A stretch of DNA of 64,000 bases from Streptomyces sp. TSRI0107 (lineage in GTDB: Bacteria; Actinomycetota; Actinomycetes; Streptomycetales; Streptomycetaceae): the NCBI RefSeq assembly GCF_001905845.1, contig NZ_LIVZ01000002.1, forward strand, positions 372,001 through 436,000. Direction: 5' to 3'. The notes beneath the pieces were generated by a model, which saw only the letters and a program-made list of their open reading frames with translations, did not search any database and was not told the origin of the DNA. This document shows, piece by piece, positions 24,084 through 39,900 of this stretch. A program made the position numbers and the translations under genes. How positions within the stretch are numbered: position 1 is the first letter of the stretch; every line of letters begins with the position of its first letter.

Positions 24084-25444
24084 GGCCGCACCGCCGGGGT
24101 GCGGCCGACCCTGGCCGGCAGGCCGTCCTTGGGGAACAGGGCGGGGATGCCGGCCGGCTGCGGGTCGGTGACGAGGAGTTCCAGCGAGGCGCGCTGGACC
24201 ACGCGGGACAGCACGGTGGGCACGACCAGGGCGGCGAGTCCGCTGCCGATGCAGCGCCGGGTGCCGTACCCGTAGGGGAAGTACTCGAAGGGGGTGGGTG
24301 CCCGGTGTCCCGGCTGGTCGCGGTCCCAGCGCTCGGGGCGGAAGGCGTCCGGGTCGGGCCACAGCTCCGGCTGCCGGTGGGTGATGTACTGCGAGACGGC
24401 GACCAGGCTGCCCGCGGGCACGGTGTGGCCGTCGTGGGTGAAGGAGCGCAGGGCGCGGCGCGGGCTCATGGTCACCGGCGGGTGCAGCCGCATCGACTCG
24501 TGCACGACCCGGTTGAGGTGGTGCAGGCGGCGCGCGTCCCCGGGGGTCGCGGGGGCGTCGCCGAGGACGCGGGCGGTCTCCTCGCGGGCGGCCTCCCACA
24601 CGGCGGGATCGGACACCAGGTGGTAGACGGCCCAGCCGACGCCGGAGCTGACCGGGTCGTAGCCCGCGATCAGCGCGCTCACGACCATGTCGCGGATCTC
24701 CTGGTCGGTCATGGCCGAGCCGTCGTCGGCGCGGGCGCGCAGCATCACGCCGATCAGGTCGTCGCCCTCGGGGGTGCCGGCGTCCGCGTCCCGGCGGCGG
24801 CGCGCGATCTCCGCGTACACCAGGGCTTCCACGCCCGCGACACCGTCCAGCGCGCGGCGCCGGGCGCGGCCGGGCAGCCGCCAGGCGACCAGCTGGCGGG
24901 GCAGCGGGTAGTCCATCAGCTCGTGGACGCGGTCCAGGTGGGACGTCAGTTCGCGGCTGCGGCGGGCGAGTTCGGGGCCGCAGAAGGCGCGGATCATCGC
25001 GGCCCGGACGGCTTCGCGCAGCTCCTGGTAGACGTCGACGCGGCGGCCCGGCGTCCAGGCCCGGACGGTGGTGTCGACCTCGTCGACGATCAGCCGGGTG
25101 GCGCGTTCGACGGCGGCGCGCCCGAACGCGGGGCGGGCGGCCCGCCGGACCCGGTCGTGGGCTGCCCCGTCGGTCGTGACGAGGGCGGTGTCACCGGCGA
25201 TGGGGAGCAGCATGTCGTAGGCGCCGGTGAACACGAAGGTGTCGGGGTCGCCGAGGATGCGGGCGTTCGCGGTCGGGCCGAACAGGAAGACCGTACGGGC
25301 GGGTCCGAAGCCGAAGGCGCACACGTCGCCGTAGGTCCGGGCGAGGTGGGTGAGCCCGTGCGGCAGGGAACGCTGGAACTCCCGCAGGGCGCGGGCGTAG
25401 GCGGCGGGGGTGCGCGGTCCGGGGATGCGGCTGCGGCGGGTCAT
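24080..25444 (-). CDS. Cytochrome P450
   Basis: Heme monooxygenase of 454 aa. The heme-binding loop is FPYGYGTRRCIGSG, the ExxR motif is in VVHESMRLH, and PERW follows. The I-helix reads ALIAGYDPVSSG; where most P450s have AGxDT this one has D-P, so the usual threonine of the acid-alcohol pair is missing. Length and the PERW/FPYGYG style resemble CYP families found with terpenoid or fatty substrates more than short bacterial CYP105/107 proteins. The stop and start overlap the neighbouring methyltransferase (GTGA) and UbiA genes (ATGA). Tailoring of the polyketide or of a prenyl group is likely. Confidence 0.9.
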   Translation of the reverse strand: MTRRSRIPGPRTPAAYARALREFQRSLPHGLTHLARTYGDVCAFGFGPARTVFLFGPTANARILGDPDTFVFTGAYDMLLPIAGDTALVTTDGAAHDRVRRAARPAFGRAAVERATRLIVDEVDTTVRAWTPGRRVDVYQELREAVRAAMIRAFCGPELARRSRELTSHLDRVHELMDYPLPRQLVAWRLPGRARRRALDGVAGVEALVYAEIARRRRDADAGTPEGDDLIGVMLRARADDGSAMTDQEIRDMVVSALIAGYDPVSSGVGWAVYHLVSDPAVWEAAREETARVLGDAPATPGDARRLHHLNRVVHESMRLHPPVTMSPRRALRSFTHDGHTVPAGSLVAVSQYITHRQPELWPDPDAFRPERWDRDQPGHRAPTPFEYFPYGYGTRRCIGSGLAALVVPTVLSRVVQRASLELLVTDPQPAGIPALFPKDGLPARVGRTPAVRP

Positions 25445-26556
25445 GCCGCGGTCTCCTTCCTGGCGGGGGCCGGGGCCGGACCGTCGGCCGGCCGGTTCCG
25501 TACGTCCTGGGAGCGGCGGGAGTCGAGGGCGACGCGGTCGCTGCCGAGCAGCACGGCCGCGCCCAGGGCGACGGCCACGGCGGTCGCCCAGCCGGGCTCG
25601 GTGAGCACGAGGAGCGTGGCGAGGAACGCGGTGGACAGCAGCATGTCCCGCTTGAGGACCTGGTTGGCGGCGGCCGCGTCCGGCGCCTTGGCCATGGCCC
25701 GGCACTGCAGGTAGGCGAGGACCGCCCAGGGCAGCGCCAGCAGGGTGAGCGCGGGCAGGGCGCCGCCGAGCACCAGCAGCGGCAGGCTGAGGTAGCCGAC
25801 GAGGGTCATCGCGGTGGCGGCGCGGGCGGCGGAGGCGCGGTCGGGGAAGACGGTGGCGGAGGTGCGCAGGCCGGCCGCGCGGTCGCCGTCGTGGTCGGGG
25901 AGGTTCTTGACCATGCCCTTGGCGACGAACCACACGATCAGGAAGCCGATGAGGGCCCAGCCCTCCGCGTCGGGGGCGCGCACGCCGTGCGGTCCGGCGA
26001 AGTAGCCGAGGACGAACGGCCGGAAGACGGCGAGGCTGAAGGCGAACAGCCCGGCCACGGGGCGCGCCTTGAGCCGCAGCGGCGGATAGGAGTACTGGTG
26101 GGCGCCGATCAGGGAGATCACCGCCGCGGCGATGTAGTCCCAGCCGTACAGGGGCGCGCAGGCCAGCACGGCCACGCTGAGGAGGTGTCCGGCGGCGACC
26201 ACGCGGCGGTCGCCGGCGCGCAGCAGCAGCCAGACCCGGCCGGGCAGGTTGCGGCTGTCCTCCTCCAGGTCGGTGTGGGCGTTGTAGAGGTTGGCGATCA
26301 GCCCGTAGACGAGGGTGAGGAAGAGGCCGAGGACGTACCGCCAGTCGAAGGCGGGACCGGCCACGGTCCAGCCGAGGGAGAAGGCCAGCAGGCCGGGGAC
26401 GCAGGTGCGCGGGCGGCCCAGCATCAGCAGGATCCGCACGGTCTCGGCGAATCCCGCGGTGCCCCGGCTGCCCTGTGCGGCGCGGACCCGTTCGTCCGGG
26501 GTGAGCGCGGTGAACTCGGCCATGCCGAGGGGTCGTTGCGTGGAGTACGTCGTCAC
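25441..26556 (-). CDS. UbiA-family prenyltransferase
   Basis: Integral membrane prenyltransferase of 371 aa with about nine hydrophobic segments. Both Mg-diphosphate motifs are present: NAHTDLEED (NxxxDxxxD, near residue 110) and DHDGDRAAG (DxxxD, near 230). UbiA proteins transfer isoprenyl groups to aromatic rings. GTG at 26556 with AAAGGGA upstream was chosen; it sits 155 bp after a strong terminator, so it probably opens its own operon with P450, methyltransferase-DUF6875 and DUF962 genes joined by 4-bp overlaps. Prenylation of AHBA or the ansamycin aromatic ring is inferred. No prenyl diphosphate synthase is present in the window. Confidence 0.88.
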   Translation of the reverse strand: MTTYSTQRPLGMAEFTALTPDERVRAAQGSRGTAGFAETVRILLMLGRPRTCVPGLLAFSLGWTVAGPAFDWRYVLGLFLTLVYGLIANLYNAHTDLEEDSRNLPGRVWLLLRAGDRRVVAAGHLLSVAVLACAPLYGWDYIAAAVISLIGAHQYSYPPLRLKARPVAGLFAFSLAVFRPFVLGYFAGPHGVRAPDAEGWALIGFLIVWFVAKGMVKNLPDHDGDRAAGLRTSATVFPDRASAARAATAMTLVGYLSLPLLVLGGALPALTLLALPWAVLAYLQCRAMAKAPDAAAANQVLKRDMLLSTAFLATLLVLTEPGWATAVAVALGAAVLLGSDRVALDSRRSQDVRNRPADGPAPAPARKETAA

Positions 26557-26710
26557 ACGAGTCCCTTTCGTCGGTGCGAGGGGGCGGTGCGGCGGGCGGG
26601 CGGAGCCGGGGGTGCACCCGGAGGCTGGCCGCAAACCTTCGACGACCGGTCGACGCCCGCTCGGGCACCGGTGGAACACGCAGGTCACCACGTGGGAGCG
26701 GTGGGAAAGC

Positions 26711-26748
26711 CGGAAGCCCGCGCAGAGGGTGCTCTGCGCGGGCTTCCG
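26711..26748 (-). terminator. Strong hairpin after the PKS/FAD hydroxylase operon
   Basis: Perfect 17-bp stem (26711-26727 with 26732-26748) around the tetraloop GGTG, 21 bp after the FAD hydroxylase stop. It is the most stable hairpin seen in the window and should separate the PKS operon from the UbiA operon. Confidence 0.85.
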
Positions 26749-26769
26749 CCTCGGGTGCCTCCTCCCGGG

Positions 26770-28383
26770 TCAGACGGCGGCGACCGCCGCGGGGGCCGAG
26801 AACGCGCTGTGCGCCTCCCGGATCAGGGCTCGTACGTCGTCGGCGCCGGTGGCGGCGCCGTAGACGTAGTAGTCGGGGCGTATCAGTACGGCGGTCGCGC
26901 CGGCGCCGGTGAGGAACGGCAGGTAGACGTCGTCGGCGTCGACCACCTCGCCGGGCCCGGCCTGCGCCGGGTCGGTGCCGGCGGGCAGCACGCGGACGGT
27001 GTGCGCGCCCAGCCGGTCCAGCGCCCGCCGTTCGCCGTCGCCGAGCAGGGCGGCCGGGTCGTCGGCGGTGAGCAGGACGAAGCCGAGGCCGACGACCTCG
27101 TCGAACAGGGCGCTGTGCGCGCCCCGGGCGACCGTCGCCTGCGGGGAGAGGGAACCGGCCGGCCTGGCGGGCCTGCCGTTCGCCGCGCGGCGCAGGAAGC
27201 CCTTGGCGAGCGGCTGGAGCGGGGAGCGCTGCTGGGACTCGCCGCGGGCGGCGGCGCGTTCGGCGGCGGCCTTCATCACCAGGTCGCGGTCGGCGGCGGC
27301 CTTGGGGTCGGTCTGGCAGATGATCCGGCCGAGGTTGACCGACATGGTGATGGCCCACTTCACATGGGTGCGGCGCTCCTCCTCGTAGTCGTCGAGCACC
27401 TGCGGCCCGGCGGCGCCCGCGAGCAGCGCGTCCAGCCGCCAGGCCAGCGCGCCCGCGTCGCGGAAGCCGGAGGACATGCCCTGCCCGGCGAACGGCGGCA
27501 TCAGGTGGGCGGCGTCACCCGCCAGCACCAGCCGGCCGCCGTGCCAGCGGTCCGCGTAGCCGGCCTTGAAGGTGTAGACGTGGTGGCGGCGCAGGGTGGA
27601 GTTCTCGGGGGTGGCGTCGAACAGCTTCAGCAGCTCCCAGGACGCCTCCGGGGTGTTCAGCCCCTCGATGGTCTCCCCCGCTACCCGCATGAACTCGTAG
27701 CGGCGGTTGCCGGGTCCCGCCGACACCGAGGTGCGGGGCCGGGCCGGGTCGCAGATCTGCAGGTTGTTCGGCTCGAAGACCCGGGCGTCGTGGTGGACGA
27801 CGTCGCAGACCAGCCAGTCGTGGGAGAAGCCGAGGTCGGTCAGCTCGCTGCCGAGGGCGCGGCGGACGAAGCTGTTGGCGCCGTCGCAGCCGACCACCCA
27901 GGACGCGGTGAACCGCCGCTGTCCGCCGTCCCGGTCGACCGCGGTGACCTCGACGGTGTCGCCGTGCTCGGTGAGGGCGGTCACCTCGTGGCCGCGGTGG
28001 ACGGTGATGTTGTCGAGCCCGGCGCCGCGCGCCTCCATCTCGGCCTCGAGCGCGGGCTGGTACATCGAGGTGGACTCCGGCCAGCCGGCCAGCTTCCGTT
28101 CCGAGCCGTCGATGTGCAGCAGCACCTGGCCGTCGGCGTTCTGCCACAGGTACTCGCCGGAGGGCTCGCCGATCCGGCCGACGAGCCCGCCGATGCCGGC
28201 TGCGGACAGGGTGCGGGCGCCCTCGCCGTCGAAGGCGACGGCGCGGGGCATCGGGTAGGCCTGGGGCCAGCGTTCCACGACGGTGACGGTGCGGCCCCGG
28301 TCGGCGAGCAGCAGCGAGAGGAGCTGGCCGACGGGCCCGTAGCCGACGATCAGGACGTCGGAGTGGGCGGGCGGGTACGTCAT
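26770..28383 (-). CDS. FAD-dependent aromatic hydroxylase (MhpA / Rif-Orf19 type)
   Basis: Class A flavin monooxygenase of 537 aa. Motifs are GYGPVGQLLSLLLADRG (FAD, residues 14-30), VVGCDGANSFVRRALG (DG motif, near 165) and LVLAGDAAHLMPPFAGQGM (GD motif, near 285). Homologues of this 3-(3-hydroxyphenyl)propionate hydroxylase family in ansamycin clusters (such as Rif-Orf19) oxidise the AHBA-derived ring, often giving a hydroquinone/quinone. ATG at 28383 begins directly after the last PKS stop (28385-28387), with GGGGGTG upstream, so it belongs to the PKS operon. Ring hydroxylation before or after release is inferred. Confidence 0.88.
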   Translation of the reverse strand: MTYPPAHSDVLIVGYGPVGQLLSLLLADRGRTVTVVERWPQAYPMPRAVAFDGEGARTLSAAGIGGLVGRIGEPSGEYLWQNADGQVLLHIDGSERKLAGWPESTSMYQPALEAEMEARGAGLDNITVHRGHEVTALTEHGDTVEVTAVDRDGGQRRFTASWVVGCDGANSFVRRALGSELTDLGFSHDWLVCDVVHHDARVFEPNNLQICDPARPRTSVSAGPGNRRYEFMRVAGETIEGLNTPEASWELLKLFDATPENSTLRRHHVYTFKAGYADRWHGGRLVLAGDAAHLMPPFAGQGMSSGFRDAGALAWRLDALLAGAAGPQVLDDYEEERRTHVKWAITMSVNLGRIICQTDPKAAADRDLVMKAAAERAAARGESQQRSPLQPLAKGFLRRAANGRPARPAGSLSPQATVARGAHSALFDEVVGLGFVLLTADDPAALLGDGERRALDRLGAHTVRVLPAGTDPAQAGPGEVVDADDVYLPFLTGAGATAVLIRPDYYVYGAATGADDVRALIREAHSAFSAPAAVAAV

Positions 28384-28384
28384 C

Positions 28385-31300
28385 TCAGGCACCCCCGTTC
28401 GCGAGGTCGGCGGCCAGCTGCTCGACCAGGTACTCGGCGACGTACGCCGGGGTCGGGTAGTCGAACAGCAGCATCGGGCTGAGCGGGACGCCGGTCGCCT
28501 CGACGAGCCGGTTGCGCAGCTCGACGGCGCTGAGGGAGTTGAAGCCGACCTCGAAGAACGGGCTGTCGCCGTCGAGTTCGTCGTCGAAGGTCTCGTCGGG
28601 GTTCTGCTGGGTGCGGGCGATCTCGGCCTCGGCGGTGATCAGTTCGACCAGGGTGTCGGTCCGCTCGGCGTCGGTCAGTCCGGCCAGCCGCTCCAGCAGC
28701 TGCCGCCGGGTCGCCTCCAGGGCCGCGTCCTCGGGCTCGGCGCCGGGGGTGGTGGTCTCGGTCGCTTCCTCGACGGCGGTGATGGTTTCGGTCATGACGG
28801 TGCCGGCCTCCAGCCAGTAGTCGCGGCGCTGGAAGGCGTACGTCGGGAGTTCCACCCGCCGCGCCTCCTCGGGGTACAGCGCCGTCCAGTCGATGCGGAC
28901 GCCCCGGGTGAACAGCCCGCCCGCGGCGCCGAGAGCGGTGTGCGCGTCGGGGGCGTCGACGCGCAGGGCGGGCAGGAAGGCGACGGCGTCGGCGGCGTCG
29001 CCCAGGCAGGCGGGGCCGAGCGCGGACAGCACCGCGCCGGGGCCCAGCTCCAGGAAGGTGGTGGTGCCGTGGTCGTGCAGGGCGCGCACGCCGTCGGCGA
29101 ACCGGACGGCGGCCCTGACGTGCCCGACCCAGTACTCGGGGTCGGTGAGTTCGGCCGGCGCGGCGATCTTCCCGGTGACGTTGGAGACGACCGGGACGCG
29201 CGGCCGGGCGTAGGTGAGCGAGGCGGCGACCTGCCGGAACTCGTCCAGCATCGGGTCCATCAGCGGCGAGTGGAAGGCGTGGCTGACGGTGAGCCGCTTG
29301 ACCCGCCGGCCGCGCGCCCGCAGCTCCTCCCCGATCGCCTCGGCCCGCGCCTCGACGCCGGACACCACCACGGACTTCGGCCCGTTGACGGCGGCGATGC
29401 CGACGCCGTCGGTGAGCAGCGGCAGCACCTCGTCCTCGGTGGCCTGTACGGCGACCATGGCGCCGCCGGCCGGCAGGGCCTGCATCAGCCGGCCGCGGGC
29501 GGCGACCAGGCGGGCCGCGTCGGCCAGGCTCCACACCCCGGCGACGTGCGCGGCGACCAGCTCGCCGACGGAGTGCCCGGCCAGGGCCTGCGGACGCACA
29601 CCCCACGACTCGTACAGCCGGTACAGGGCCACCTCGACGGCGAACAGGGCGGGCTGTGTGAACTCCGTGCGGTTCAGCTCGTCGGCGTCCACGTCCTTCA
29701 GCGGCTTCGGCAGGTGCCGGTCCAGCTCCGCCACCACCGCGTCGAACGCCTCGGCGAACACGGGGAAGGTGTCGTACAGCTCCCGCCACATGCCGGGCCG
29801 CTGCGAGCCCTGGCCGGTGAACAGCACGGCCAGGCGGCCCTTCGTGCGGCTGCCGCGCACGACGCCGGGTGCCGAGGCGTCGCCCTCGGCGAGGGCGCGG
29901 ACCTTCTCCCGCAGGGCGTCCAGGCCGTCGCCGACGACCACGGCCCGCTCGTCGAAGGCGGTGCGGGTCAGCGCCAGGGAGCGGCCGACGGCGTACGGGG
30001 TGAGGTCGTCGTCCGCGGTGCCGAGGAAGGCGTCCAGGCGGGCGGCCTGCTCGCGCAGCGCCTGGGAAGACTTGGCGGACAGCGCCCAGGCGACGGGACG
30101 CCCGGTCACGGGCTCCACCGGAGCTTTGGAGTCGGTGCCGGCCTCGGTGTCGGCCTCCTCCAGCAGGACGTGGGCGTTGGTGCCGCTGATGCCGAAGGAG
30201 GAGACACCGGCGCGGCGCGGGCGGCCGTCCTCGCGGGGCCAGGGCCGGGCCTCGGTGAGGAGCCGCACCGCGCCGGCCGACCAGTCGACCTTCGGCGTCG
30301 GCTCCTCGACGTGCAGGGTCTTCGGCAGCTGCTCGTTGCGCAGCGCCATCACCATCTTGATGACACCGGCGACACCGGCGGCGGCCTGCGCGTGCCCGAT
30401 GTTCGACTTCAGGGAGCCCAGCCACAGCGGCCGGTCCTGCGGCCGGTCCTGCCCGTAGGTCGCGATCAGCGCCTGCGCCTCGATCGGGTCGCCGAGCACG
30501 GTGCCGGTGCCGTGCGCCTCGACCGTGTCCACGTCGGCCGGGTTCAGCCGGGCGGCGGCGAGGGCGGCCTTGATGACGCGTTCCTGGGACGGCCCGTTGG
30601 GCGCGGTCAGCCCGTTGGAGGCACCGTCCTGGTTGACGGCGGAGCCCCGCACGACGGCCAGTACCCGGTGCCCGTTGCGGCGGGCGTCCGACAGCCGCTC
30701 CAGGACCAGGACGCCCGCGCCCTCGGCCCAGTTGGTGCCGTCGGAGGAGGACGAGAACGCCTTGATGCGGCCGTCGGGGGCGAGCGCGCGCTGGGCGGCG
30801 AACCCGACGTACGCGTCCGGCGTGGCCATCACCGCGACACCGCCCGCGAGGGCCATCGAGCACTCGCCGCCGCGCAGCGCCTGGACGGCCATGTGCAGGG
30901 TGACGAGCGAGGACGAGCAGGCGGTGTCGACCGTGACGGACGGGCCGGTCAGGTCGTACAGGTAGGAGACCCGGCCGGACAGCACGCTGCCGGACTTGCC
31001 GAGGCCGAGGAAGGCGTCGACTCCCTCGGGGAGCTTGCGCACCCCGTTGGCGTAGTCGTGGTACATCAGGCCCGCGAAGACTGCGGTGTCGGTGCCGCGC
31101 ACGGTCTGCGGGTCGATGCCGGCCCGCTCAAGGGCCTCCCAGACCAGTTCCAGCAGGATCCGCTGCTGCGGGTCGGTGCCCAGGGCCTCCCGGTCGGAGA
31201 GGCCGAAGAAGCCCGCGTCGAAGGCGCCGGCGCCGTGCAGGATCCCGGCTTCCTTCACATAGGTGGTGCCGGGGTGGCCGGGCTCCGGGTGGTAGAGGCC

Positions 31301-31537
31301 GTCCAGGTCCCAGCCGCGGTCGGTGGGGAAGCCGGTGACGGCGTCACGGCCGCCGGACACCAGGGACCACAGCTCCTCGGGCGAGGTGATCCCGCCGGGC
31401 AGCCGGCAGGACATGCCCACGATGGCGATGGGCTCCTGGGCGGCGGCGGTGATCCGCTCGTTCTCGCGCTTCAGCCGCTCGTTCTCGGTGAGGGAGGCGC
31501 GCAGGGCCTCGACGAGCCTTTCGTCGGAAACAGTCAT
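28385..31537 (-). CDS. Type I PKS, module 4: KS-AT-ACP (no reduction)
   Basis: Last PKS, 1050 aa. An N-terminal docking coil (about 1-32, [22 protein letters not shown]) precedes KS (34-460, Cys in [21 protein letters not shown]), AT (565-880, GHSVGE and SHAFHS, the malonyl-CoA signature) and ACP (about 945-1020, Ser in [10 protein letters not shown]). KR, DH, ER and TE domains are absent, so the last extension leaves a beta-keto thioester and release must be in trans by the RifF-type amide synthase. Its AT DNA is more divergent from the other three modules than they are from each other. Confidence 0.95.
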   Translation of the reverse strand: MTVSDERLVEALRASLTENERLKRENERITAAAQEPIAIVGMSCRLPGGITSPEELWSLVSGGRDAVTGFPTDRGWDLDGLYHPEPGHPGTTYVKEAGILHGAGAFDAGFFGLSDREALGTDPQQRILLELVWEALERAGIDPQTVRGTDTAVFAGLMYHDYANGVRKLPEGVDAFLGLGKSGSVLSGRVSYLYDLTGPSVTVDTACSSSLVTLHMAVQALRGGECSMALAGGVAVMATPDAYVGFAAQRALAPDGRIKAFSSSSDGTNWAEGAGVLVLERLSDARRNGHRVLAVVRGSAVNQDGASNGLTAPNGPSQERVIKAALAAARLNPADVDTVEAHGTGTVLGDPIEAQALIATYGQDRPQDRPLWLGSLKSNIGHAQAAAGVAGVIKMVMALRNEQLPKTLHVEEPTPKVDWSAGAVRLLTEARPWPREDGRPRRAGVSSFGISGTNAHVLLEEADTEAGTDSKAPVEPVTGRPVAWALSAKSSQALREQAARLDAFLGTADDDLTPYAVGRSLALTRTAFDERAVVVGDGLDALREKVRALAEGDASAPGVVRGSRTKGRLAVLFTGQGSQRPGMWRELYDTFPVFAEAFDAVVAELDRHLPKPLKDVDADELNRTEFTQPALFAVEVALYRLYESWGVRPQALAGHSVGELVAAHVAGVWSLADAARLVAARGRLMQALPAGGAMVAVQATEDEVLPLLTDGVGIAAVNGPKSVVVSGVEARAEAIGEELRARGRRVKRLTVSHAFHSPLMDPMLDEFRQVAASLTYARPRVPVVSNVTGKIAAPAELTDPEYWVGHVRAAVRFADGVRALHDHGTTTFLELGPGAVLSALGPACLGDAADAVAFLPALRVDAPDAHTALGAAGGLFTRGVRIDWTALYPEEARRVELPTYAFQRRDYWLEAGTVMTETITAVEEATETTTPGAEPEDAALEATRRQLLERLAGLTDAERTDTLVELITAEAEIARTQQNPDETFDDELDGDSPFFEVGFNSLSAVELRNRLVEATGVPLSPMLLFDYPTPAYVAEYLVEQLAADLANGGA

Positions 31538-31564
31538 GATCTTCTCTCCCGGTCCGAGACCGAA

Positions 31565-36901
<5,337 letters not shown>

Positions 36902-36940
36902 GTCTGCCTCTGTGTCCTTTCGAAGATCGGTGTCGTCCGT

Positions 36941-39900
36941 TCAGGACAGACCGAGCTCGCTGTCGATGAGGGCGAACATCTCGTCGTCGGAGGCGGTGTC
37001 GAGGTCGAGCTGGTCCTCCTCCGCGGGCTGCTGGGCGGGGTGCAGGCTCTCCCACCGGTCGGTGAGCGCCTTCAGCCGCTGGGCGACCAGGTGGGCCTGG
37101 GCGACGAGGTCGTCGGCGGCGCCGGCCGGGCGGGCGGCCATGGCCCGCTCCAGGCGCTCCAGTTCGGTGAGGACGGAGAGTCCGTCGTCGGTCTGCGGCA
37201 TCTCCGGCTCCAGTTGTTCGAGCAGCAGCTCGACGAGTGCCGCCGGGGTCGGGTGGTCGAAGACGAGCGTCGCGGGCAGCCGGACCCCGGTGGCCTCGGT
37301 GAGCCGGTTGCGGAACTCGACCGCGGTGAGCGAGTCGAAGCCCGCGTCCTTGAAGGCGCGGCCGGTGTCGATCGTGGCCGGGTTGGCCACCCCGAGCACT
37401 CCGGCGACCTGCACCCGCACCAGGTCGAGCAGCAGGTCGCGCCGCTCCTGCGGGGTGCGGCCGGCGAGCCGCTGGGCCAGCGTCTCGCCCGCCGGGGCGG
37501 CCGCGGACCTGGCGCTGCGGCGGGCCGGGGGCCGGACCAGGCCGTGCAGGATCGTCGGGACGGTGCCGCCTCCGGCCGCCTGGCCGCGCAGTTCGGCGAG
37601 GTCGAGCTTGGCCGGGACGAGCAGCGCCTGGGCGGAGCCGAGGGCCGCGTCGAACAGGGCCAGGCCTTCCGTGCCGGGCAGGCCGAGCATGCCGCCGCGC
37701 TTGCCCCGCTCGCGGTCGCCGCCGTCGAGGTGGGCGGTCATGCCGGTGGCCTCCGCCCACAGGCCCCAGGCGAGGGCGGTGCCGGGCAGCCCGGCGTCCC
37801 GGCGCAGCTGCGCGAGACCGTCGAGGAAGGCGTTGGCGGCCGCGTAGTTGGCCTGGCCGGGGTTGCCGAGGACACCGGCCGCGGACGAGTAGACCACGAA
37901 GGCGGACAGGTCCAGGTCCTTCGTCAGCTCGTGCAGGTTCCAGGCGGCGTCGACCTTCGGCTGGAAGACCCTGTCCAGCCGCTCGGGCGTGAGGGCGGAG
38001 AGGACACCGTCGTCCAGGACACCGGCCGTGTGCACGACCGCCGTCAGCGGCTGCTCGAAGGACGCGATGAGCGCCTGGAGGGCGGCGCGGTCGGCGGCGT
38101 CGCACGCCTCGACCCGCACCTCCGCGCCCAACTCGGCCAGCGAGTCCCGCAGGTCCGCAGCCCCGTCGGCCGCGATGCCGCGCCGGCTGGTCAGCACCAG
38201 GTGCCGCACGCCGTGCTCGGTGACCAGGTGCCCGGCCAGCAGGGCACCCAGGGTGCCCGTACCGCCCGTGATCAGCACCGTGCCGTCCGGGTCCAGGCGG
38301 CGGGTCTCGGCGGGCGTCTCCCGGGCGAGGCGCGGCGCGGTGGCCTCGCCGTCGCGCAGGGCCAGCTGGGACTCGCCGGTGGCGAGGGCGGCCGGCAGCA
38401 GACCGGCGGACCGCTCGTCGGTGTCGACCAGGACGATCCGGCCGGGGTTCTCCGACTGGGCGGTGCGGACCAGACCCCACACGGCGGTACCGGCCGGGTC
38501 GGTGACGTCCCGGACCGCTCCGCCGGTGCGGACGGCCAGCCGGGAGCCGTCGAACCGGGGCTCGGCGAGCCAGGCCTGGAGCACGGCCAGCGTCCGCGCG
38601 ACCGCCTCGTGGGCGGCGGCGCTGTCGCCGCCCGTCCCGGAGACGTCCAGCAGCAGCAGTTCCGGCACCGACGCGGCCTCCGCCAGGGCCCGCACGGCGG
38701 CCGCGTCGGCGACCTCCGCGAGCGTGGCCCTGGTCTCCGTCGGCAGGGTCACCGGGATCCAGTCGACGCGGTACAGGGCGTCGTGGGCCGGGCCGCTCGC
38801 CGCGCCGAGCTGGTCGGCGGAGATCTCCCGCATGGCCAGGGTGCCGATGCCGGCGACCGGGGCGCCGGTGTGGTCGGCGAGGTCGAGGGCGAGGCCGTCG
38901 GCGCCGGAGCGGACCGCGCGGACGCGGAGGGCGGAGGCACCGGAGGCGTACAGGGCGACCTGGTTCCAGGCGAACGGCAGCTTGGTGACCCCGTCCTCGG
39001 CGGCGCCGAGGAAGCTGGTCGTCTGGAGGGCGGCGTCCAGCAGGGCCGGGTGGATGCCGAAGCCCTCCGGGGACTGGCCGTCGGGCAGGACGACCTCGGC
39101 GTACACCTCCTCGCCCTTGGTCCACACGGCCCGCACACCCTGGAACGCGGGCCCGTAGCCGTATCCGGCGGCGAGCTGACGGTCGTAGAAGCCGTCGAGG
39201 TCGACCGGTTCGGCCTGCGGCGGCGGCCAGCTGCCGAAGTCGAACCCGGCGTCCTGCGTCTGCTCGGCGAGGAAGCCGCTGACGTGGCGTGTCCACTCGG
39301 CCTCCGGGCCGGCGTCCTGCGGTGCCGAGTGGACGGCGACCGCACGGCGGCCCAGCTCGTCGAGGGCCGACACCGACACCTGGATCCGCACCCCGCCCTT
39401 CTCGGGCAGGACCAGTGGGGCCTCGATGACCAGTTCCTCGACCGCGCTGGTGCCGGCCTCGTCACCGGCCCGTACGACCAGCTCGACCAGGGCGGCGCCG
39501 GGCACCAGGATCGTGCCGCCGACGACGTGGTCGGCGAGCCACGGCTGGGTGCGCACCGACAGCAGGCCCGTCGCCAGCACCCCGCCCGACTCGGGCAGCG
39601 TCACCCAGGCCCCGACCAGCGGGTGGTCGGCGCCGGTGAGCCCGAGGGACGCGGCGTCGCCGGTGCCGCCCCAGACCTGCGGCCAGTACCAGTCGCGCTG
39701 GAAGGCGTACGTGGGCAGTTCGACGCGGCGGGCGCCGGTGCCGTCGAACAGCGCCTTCCAGTCGACCGCGCGTCCGGCCGCGTACACCGTGCCGAGCGCG
39801 GAGAGCAGCGCCTCGGCCTCGCCCCGGCCACGCCGCAGCAGGGTGGCGAGCCGGATGTCGGCACCGTCCAGGATCTCCTGGGCGAGGGCGGTGAGGACAC

